Positions 59,441 through 64,000 of a stretch of 64,000 nucleotides of DNA are shown here, one piece after another. The stretch lies in NCBI GenBank assembly GCA_900129675.1, contig FSRD01000001.1:1353501-1417500 (forward strand). The letters run 5' to 3'. Positions within the stretch are counted from its first letter, which is position 1; each line of letters opens with the position of its first letter. The stretch is from Bradyrhizobium erythrophlei (lineage in GTDB: Bacteria; Pseudomonadota; Alphaproteobacteria; Rhizobiales; Xanthobacteraceae). The translations under genes and the position numbers were made by a program. The notes beneath the pieces were generated by a model. That model was not told where the DNA came from. It worked only from the letters and a program-made list of their open reading frames with translations, and did not search any database.

Positions 59441-59995
59441 TCAGGTTCTTGAGCGACTTCGCGATCCGGGCAATCGACCCTTACTCGTCGGCTTGCCCTT
59501 CATTTCGCGAGGAGTTTCACCACCAAAGCGCTTTCGGTTGAAGGGCACTGCGCCGCTGCCCGCAACGACCTCGACGTCCTCAAGCTGCAACGGCTTGCCT
59601 TCCGACGACAAAAGAGCCGGATATTCGATCTGCCGTCCGCTGCTGCGCTCCTTGAAGGTCACCTGCGGTCCTGCCGGCTCCGCAAGCCAGTCATCTCCCC
59701 ACTTTTTTAGTGCCAGGTAGGTCGGGAAAAAATCGCGACCCTTTTTGGTCAATAGATATTCATAGCGGCCGCCATGCTCGGGCAGCGGTAAGCGCGTCAT
59801 CATGCCGAGATCAACGAACTTCTTCAGGCGTGTGCTGAGAATGTTGGGCGCAACGCCAAGATAGTATTGGAACTCGTCGAACCGCCTGGTGCCATAATAG
59901 GCTTCCCGCAGCAGCAGGATCGACCAGCGGTCGCCGACCACCTCCATGGCGCGGGCGATGGAGCATTCCTTATTGGAGGAACGGGAGCGCTTCAC
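59441..59995 (-). CDS. HxlR-family transcriptional regulator
   Basis: The 184-residue protein starts at ATG 59995. The HxlR winged HTH covers about residues 8-100, with Cys11 in KECSIARAMEVVGDRWSILL (the redox- or electrophile-sensing position in several family members), FDEFQYYLGVAPNILSTRLK and LTKKGRDFFP. A C-terminal extension of about 80 residues, ending in a basic tail, is longer than usual. The 286 bases downstream hold no convincing gene. It lies downstream of the CoA-transferase/enoyl-CoA hydratase unit on the same strand. Confidence 0.88.
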   Translation of the reverse strand: MKRSRSSNKECSIARAMEVVGDRWSILLLREAYYGTRRFDEFQYYLGVAPNILSTRLKKFVDLGMMTRLPLPEHGGRYEYLLTKKGRDFFPTYLALKKWGDDWLAEPAGPQVTFKERSSGRQIEYPALLSSEGKPLQLEDVEVVAGSGAVPFNRKRFGGETPREMKGKPTSKGRLPGSRSRSRT

Positions 59996-60109
59996 GGTGT
60001 GTCTCGCAGTCTCTTACCCTCGGTGATTCCCGATCGCTTATAGCAGGAGAGCCGTGCTGTCCGCCTGCCTCCTTTTCGATCTAGCAATCGTTTGAGACTG
60101 GCGCCGCGG

Positions 60110-61375
60110 TTAGGCCGCCTGACCCGCCGGCTCCGGTGGCTCGACCGTAGCTTCAGGCTCCAGCACACGACGGTGCGTAACTAGGACCCCGGTCTCGGAA
60201 AGCCTCTGTAGCTCCACCTCGCTGATACCCAGTTCGCCAAACACCTCTTTATTGTGTTCGCCCTGAAAAGCCGGCGTGCCGATCGGCGTCAGTTCATCCC
60301 TGGAAAAGCGCCAGGGGCGGCCCGGCAATTTGTATTCGCCGCCGCTGCGATCCGGAACGAGCTGGACCGCCCCCCAATAGTCGCTCCAGTCCGATTTGGT
60401 GAGTTCCTTGATCGAGCGGATTTCGCCCATCGCGATCTTGGCTTCGTCGAACTGCGCGTCGAGCGTCGCCAGATCGGGGAACGTCAGCATCCAGGACTGG
60501 ATGATCTGGTGCAACGCGCCGAAATTCAGCCGCCGCGCCGCAGCGCTCGAAAACCGCGGGTCGTCCATCAGATCGACGCGGCGCATCGCGCGCAGCCAGG
60601 ACGGAAACGTCCGGCTGCCGATAATGCTGGTGGCGACGGTGAAATGCTCACCCTGCGGACCCGTGAAGAAGGAGCAATCGGTGGCGCCAAGCACTGCAGG
60701 CTCTGCACCGATGTCCTCATCCGACAGATCGACATGCGCGCGTTCATTGACCGCGAGCAAGGTCGCGGCCATCGCGACGTCAATATACTGGCCCTGCCCG
60801 GTTGTCTGGCGACTGTGGAGCGCCGCGAGGATGGCGATCACCGCCTGCAATCCAGCATAAACATCGGCATGAGACAGGCTGTCGGTGCGCGGCTCTGTCA
60901 AGGCCTCGCCATAGTGCCGAACGCTGTTCTCGGTAAAGCCGGCTTCGGCCTGCACCGTCGGAGCATACGCCATCCGGCTGCGCCAGGGGCCGCCCTGCCC
61001 GTAACCGGTGATCGAAGCATAGATCAGCCGCGGATTGCGCTTCGAGAGAGTTTCGTAATCGAGGCCGAAGAAGCCGAGCGTTCCCGCGCGAAAATTCTCG
61101 ACCACGACGTCCGCGGTATCGCAGAGTTTCAGCGCGAGGTCATACGCACCACGAATGTTCAGATTGATGCTGACGTTACGCTTTCCGGCATTCTGCTGCG
61201 CATAATAGCCCGACATCCCGTCGGTCGACGGAAACGCAAAGCGCGAGACGTCAGGGCTTGGCGGCTCGACCTTGATAACCTCCGCGCCGAGGTCTTGCAG
61301 CGTTCGCGCGCAAAGGGGGCCTGCCAGCACCCGGGAGAAGTCGACCACACGAATTCCGCTGAGAGGGCCGCTCAT
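60110..61375 (-). CDS. Family III (CaiB/BaiF) CoA-transferase
   Basis: The 421-residue protein is placed at ATG 61375 (MSGPLSGIRVVDFSRVLAGP), two bases after the enoyl-CoA hydratase stop. DLGAEVIKVE, the GKRNVSINL segment, VVENFRAGTL and the conserved Asp171 in SHADVYAGLQA (the residue that carries the acyl intermediate) place it in the CaiB/BaiF/Frc family, which moves CoA between carboxylic acids. Substrate is unknown. It is translated together with the hydratase, implying one degradation pathway. Confidence 0.88.
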   Translation of the reverse strand: MSGPLSGIRVVDFSRVLAGPLCARTLQDLGAEVIKVEPPSPDVSRFAFPSTDGMSGYYAQQNAGKRNVSINLNIRGAYDLALKLCDTADVVVENFRAGTLGFFGLDYETLSKRNPRLIYASITGYGQGGPWRSRMAYAPTVQAEAGFTENSVRHYGEALTEPRTDSLSHADVYAGLQAVIAILAALHSRQTTGQGQYIDVAMAATLLAVNERAHVDLSDEDIGAEPAVLGATDCSFFTGPQGEHFTVATSIIGSRTFPSWLRAMRRVDLMDDPRFSSAAARRLNFGALHQIIQSWMLTFPDLATLDAQFDEAKIAMGEIRSIKELTKSDWSDYWGAVQLVPDRSGGEYKLPGRPWRFSRDELTPIGTPAFQGEHNKEVFGELGISEVELQRLSETGVLVTHRRVLEPEATVEPPEPAGQAA

Positions 61376-61377
61376 GA

Positions 61378-62178
61378 TCAGCGCCCCGCGAATTTGGCGA
61401 GACCGGGGCCGTTCTTGCGGAACGAGGCGAGGCCGGTCTTCAGATCTTCCGACGCCCAGATCGGCGCCTGCACCCTCGCCATCGCCTCGTCGGCCGCGGC
61501 CACTCCGTCGTTGACGGCGATGTGGGCCAACTCCTTGGTCGCCGCGTGGGCCAGCGTCGGTCCTTGCGCGAATTCCTCGGCAATCGCCATGGTCGCCTTC
61601 TCCAGCGATTCTTCCGGGACCGTCAGATTGATCAAGCCCCACTTTTCCAGGGTCGGCGCGTCGTAGCGGCGCGCCAGCATCGACATCTCCTTGGCCCGCA
61701 GCGCGCCGATGCGCTGCACCTGGCGCTGGATGCCGCCGAGCAGCGGATGCAGCCCGAGCGTCGCCTCGACCGAACCGATCTTGGCCGACGATGCCGCGAT
61801 GATGTAATCGCAGGACAGCGCCAGTTCGAGGCCGCCGCCAAGGCAAACGCCATGGATACTCGCGATCAGCGGAATCGGCAGCAATTCCATGAAGCGGAGG
61901 AACTCGACGCCGTTCAAGCGGCGGTTTTCGCCGCCCGTATCGCCACTGCCCTGCTCCACGCGCTTGTCGAATATATCGAGATCGGCGCCGGCCGAGAAAT
62001 GTCGAAGCCCGCTGCGAAGGACGATCGCCCGGCTACCGGCTTTCTGCGCCTCCTCGACCTGTTCGACGATGGCATTGATGAGCTTCGGCCCGAGCAAATT
62101 GTAGGGTCGATAGACCATCGTCAGCACGGAAATATTGCCGCGCTGCTCGCGCATAATCAGTGCATCCTCGGACATCAC
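61378..62178 (-). CDS. Enoyl-CoA hydratase/isomerase family protein
   Basis: The 266-residue protein starts at ATG 62178 (a second ATG follows at once). The crotonase fold is clear: LRSGLRHFSAGADLDIF, the oxyanion-hole segment HGVCLGGGLELALSCDY (about 110-126) and EATLGLHPLLGG with the first catalytic Glu position. The second Glu is not obvious, so hydratase, isomerase or another crotonase reaction is possible. A 33-bp dyad lies 58 bases upstream and may be the operator of this two-gene unit. Confidence 0.88.
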   Translation of the reverse strand: MMSEDALIMREQRGNISVLTMVYRPYNLLGPKLINAIVEQVEEAQKAGSRAIVLRSGLRHFSAGADLDIFDKRVEQGSGDTGGENRRLNGVEFLRFMELLPIPLIASIHGVCLGGGLELALSCDYIIAASSAKIGSVEATLGLHPLLGGIQRQVQRIGALRAKEMSMLARRYDAPTLEKWGLINLTVPEESLEKATMAIAEEFAQGPTLAHAATKELAHIAVNDGVAAADEAMARVQAPIWASEDLKTGLASFRKNGPGLAKFAGR

Positions 62179-62235
62179 GCACCTCCGTTGTTCGGCGCGA
62201 CGGGGCGCCCTGCCTGTTCATTTCCGGTCAGATTA

Positions 62236-62268
62236 CAGACATGACTTGCATTTTGCAAGTCATGTCTG
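62236..62268. promoter_or_regulatory. 33-bp dyad upstream of enoyl-CoA hydratase gene
   Basis: CAGACATGACTTGCA and its exact reverse complement are separated by TTT. It lies 58 bases before the hydratase start and 80 bases after the hxlR stop. No T run follows on the minus strand, so an operator is more likely than a terminator. Confidence 0.65.
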
Positions 62269-62347
62269 CGCGATGGATCAAATTAAATGACGACTGTCAT
62301 TCCAAATCGGCATGGCTCCGGTTTGCAGGCTCAGGGCCGTTCGAGGC

Positions 62348-62839
62348 TCATTTCCGAAAATGCGTCAAACGCCAGCGGACCAGTTCGTCCGCTCCCGGAC
62401 CTGCTTGCGGCAGCAAATCCTGCTTTCCGACACGTTGCCCGGTCTCGTTGTCGACCATGGCAAGTTTCACCGTGTGTCCGGTTTTTCGATCCACAAATTT
62501 GAGCGGGGGCCCCGCGTTTCCGGAACCCGCCCACTTGTCGCCCACCTGCAACAGCGCCTGCATCACGAGAATGGTGTCCCGGCCCTTCGCGGTTAGAACG
62601 TACTCATGTCGCTCGGGATTGGTCTGGTATCGACGACGCTCGATCAACTCGCTGTCTTCAAGGTGCTTCAGCCGGTCGGACAGGGTCGCGTTGGTTACGC
62701 CCGTTGACCGGCGCAGGTCCTCGTACCTGCTCAGCCCGAGCGAGAGGTCGCGCAGAATCAATACGGCCCAACGGTCGCCGATCGCGTCCAGCACGCCGGC
62801 GATGGAACACGCCATCCCATCAAAACTCTTTGACTTCAT
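62348..62839 (-). CDS. HxlR-family transcriptional regulator
   Basis: The 163-residue protein starts at ATG 62839. The winged HTH (about 5-100) shows Cys11 in GMACSIAGVLDAIGDRWAVL, YEDLRRSTGVTNATLSDRLK and LTAKGRDTILV. The C-terminal 50 residues are a family-typical extension. A perfect 11-bp-arm dyad lies 16 bases upstream, between it and the divergent gene at 62964, so it probably controls that gene and the molybdenum-hydroxylase genes behind it. Confidence 0.9.
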   Translation of the reverse strand: MKSKSFDGMACSIAGVLDAIGDRWAVLILRDLSLGLSRYEDLRRSTGVTNATLSDRLKHLEDSELIERRRYQTNPERHEYVLTAKGRDTILVMQALLQVGDKWAGSGNAGPPLKFVDRKTGHTVKLAMVDNETGQRVGKQDLLPQAGPGADELVRWRLTHFRK

Positions 62840-62854
62840 AAAATGCTTGCCTCC

Positions 62855-62883
62855 TAGTCACTCTTATCATTAGAGTGACTAGC
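62855..62883. promoter_or_regulatory. HxlR operator dyad
   Basis: CTAGTCACTCT and AGAGTGACTAG are perfect arms around TATCATT. The dyad lies in the divergent promoter region between hxlR (62839) and the gene at 62964. Confidence 0.75.
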
Positions 62884-62963
62884 TGTCGACCGCTATCTCA
62901 GCTTCGGCGCGTCGGCCCCGGCGATAGCGGCGCCATCGATACCGACGGAATGGGACATTGAAC

Positions 62964-63683
62964 ATGAGCGAACTTCGCGATCTCGTTATCGATGCCCACG
63001 GCGGCATCGAGCGTTGGAATAAAGTGAAAACCATCGAGGGCGACATGTCCATCACCGGCGGCCTGTGGGCGCGAAAAGGGTGGCCTGATGTTCTCAGGAA
63101 CGTCCACGTCACGGCCGCCGCCGGTCATCAATGGATCAGCTACCGGCCCTTTATCAGCGAGGGCACGCGCAGTTCATGCACCCCCGACCATACCGTGATC
63201 GAAACGCTCGACGGAAAGCCCGTCAAGGATCGCAGGAATCCCCGCGCCGCTTTTGATGGCCATACCGTTGAAACGCCGTGGGACGACTTGAATCTCGCCT
63301 ATTTCAGCGGTTACGCGATGTGGAATTACCTCACTACTCCCTTCATCCTTGCGCTGCCCGGATTCCGGACCGAGGAAATTGAACCCTGGGGCGAGAACGG
63401 CGAAAAACGGCGGCGGCTCAAGGTCGCGTTTCCGGGTCACATTGCAACGCACTGCACTGAGCAGATTTTCCACATCAATGGCGAAGGCTTGATTTGCCGG
63501 GTGGACTACAGCGCGCCTGTCGCCGGCGGCGCGCCGACAGCGCACTATTTGTCCGAGCACAGGGATTTTTCCGGAATCAAGGCGGCCACGAAGCGGCGGG
63601 CGCTGCGCAGGGAGCCCGACGGAACCGCGATTCCGGATCCAGTTTTCGTGGCGATCGATATCGCCGAGCTCAGCTTCTCATGA
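62964..63683 (+). CDS. Conserved hypothetical protein linked to molybdenum hydroxylase genes
   Basis: The 239-residue protein is placed at ATG 62964 ([10 protein letters not shown]); an ATG two codons earlier is possible. No signal peptide or membrane segment is present. The sequence has an alternating beta pattern ([39 protein letters not shown]) resembling LolA/outer-membrane-lipoprotein-sorting-like beta sheets, though I cannot confirm that. I do not recognise a catalytic motif. It starts next to the HxlR dyad and ends 29 bases before the iron-sulfur subunit gene, so it is probably the first gene of an induced oxidative operon. Confidence 0.7.
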   Translation: MSELRDLVIDAHGGIERWNKVKTIEGDMSITGGLWARKGWPDVLRNVHVTAAAGHQWISYRPFISEGTRSSCTPDHTVIETLDGKPVKDRRNPRAAFDGHTVETPWDDLNLAYFSGYAMWNYLTTPFILALPGFRTEEIEPWGENGEKRRRLKVAFPGHIATHCTEQIFHINGEGLICRVDYSAPVAGGAPTAHYLSEHRDFSGIKAATKRRALRREPDGTAIPDPVFVAIDIAELSFS

Positions 63684-63712
63684 TTGGACCTCGCCCCGCC
63701 TCGGAGGAAAGA

Positions 63713-64000
63713 ATGATCGATACCGATGAAAAGCATCACGTCGTGACGATCAACGTCAACGGCGTGCGTCACACCGCTTCGGTGGAAGCGCGCAAGCTTC
63801 TGGTACATCTGCTTCGAGACGATTTCGGCCTCACCGGGACCCATGTCGGCTGCGACACCTCGCAGTGCGGCGCCTGCACCGTCGATATCGATGGACAAGC
63901 GGTCAAATCCTGCACGGTTCTTGCCGTGATGGCGGACGGTTCTTCGATCACGACGATCGAAGGACTCGCGCCCGGCGGTGGCGCTTTGCATCCGGTTCAG
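63713..64000 (+). CDS. [2Fe-2S] small subunit of a xanthine dehydrogenase/CO dehydrogenase-type hydroxylase, 3' end outside window
   Basis: The frame starts at ATG 63713 after a GGAGGAAA site and is open to the window end (96 residues visible, of about 155-165 in the family). [28 protein letters not shown] and [10 protein letters not shown] show the N-terminal plant-type ferredoxin domain with cysteines in C-x4-C-x2-C spacing. Such subunits work with FAD and molybdopterin subunits, expected downstream, to hydroxylate heterocycles or aldehydes, or to oxidise CO. The large subunit, which would indicate the substrate, is not visible. Confidence 0.9.
   Translation, partial: MIDTDEKHHVVTINVNGVRHTASVEARKLLVHLLRDDFGLTGTHVGCDTSQCGACTVDIDGQAVKSCTVLAVMADGSSITTIEGLAPGGGALHPVQ

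Noticed and set aside
62236..62268. Dyad as a rho-independent terminator of hxlR
   Set aside because: There is no T run after the stem on the minus strand, and the A/T content of the loop and flanks does not suit termination.

Overview
The window looks like a chromosomal segment of a Bradyrhizobium-type alphaproteobacterium (Bradyrhizobium or Rhodopseudomonas relatives). The evidence is high G+C with strong G/C at third codon positions, FixJ- and CheY-type regulators, paired flagellins of the rhizobial kind, a NitT/TauT-type transporter beside sugar-acid catabolism, TetR, HxlR and LysR regulators next to efflux and oxidative genes, and many roughly 80-140 bp palindromic intergenic repeats typical of these genomes. 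I saw no rRNA, tRNA, CRISPR array, insertion sequence or prophage. The assignment rests on protein resemblance, not on a database search.

Layout. 0-12 kb: a 5'-truncated conserved hypothetical gene, a secreted nuclease-like protein, an LssY_C membrane protein, a class V aminotransferase, a Fe3+/polyamine-type ABC importer (ATPase, Tat-type binding protein, double-length permease), and an MBOAT acyltransferase with its AlgJ/DltD-like partner. 12-22 kb: oligopeptidase B, then a minus-strand catabolic operon (aldehyde dehydrogenase, RraA-family protein, IlvD/Edd dehydratase, ABC transporter). It is divergent from a GntR/FadR regulator, with a perfect 26-bp palindrome between them.

22-38 kb is a signalling and motility region: a receiver protein, a hybrid kinase with five PAS domains, a FixJ-like regulator, a PilZ-like protein, CheR, CheY, two flagellins, a Crp-type regulator, a LuxR-type regulator and small conserved proteins. 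Several genes here are decayed. A cheA start is fused to a cheW tail, a receiver gene and a Crp gene are truncated head to head, and a cheY has lost the segment after its phosphoacceptor. The palindrome CCGTA-N4-TACGG recurs upstream of both LuxR-type regulators and one small gene, and may define a small regulon.

38-53.5 kb: a family 3 glycoside hydrolase, a Tat-exported gluconate-dehydrogenase-like pair, TetR-EmrAB efflux with its operator, a metzincin protease with calcium-binding repeats, a broken nucleoside deoxyribosyltransferase, a PAP2 phosphatase, an RND efflux pair and an NmrA-like reductase. 53.5-64 kb: a tetR pseudogene duplicating an intact tetR/DUF2798 locus 5 kb away, a LysR regulator whose putative box recurs before a small three-gene operon, a low-G+C lipoprotein/hydrolase pair whose hydrolase lacks the nucleophile serine, two HxlR regulators with large dyads nearby, a CoA-transferase/enoyl-CoA hydratase pair, and the start of a molybdenum hydroxylase iron-sulfur subunit at the right edge.
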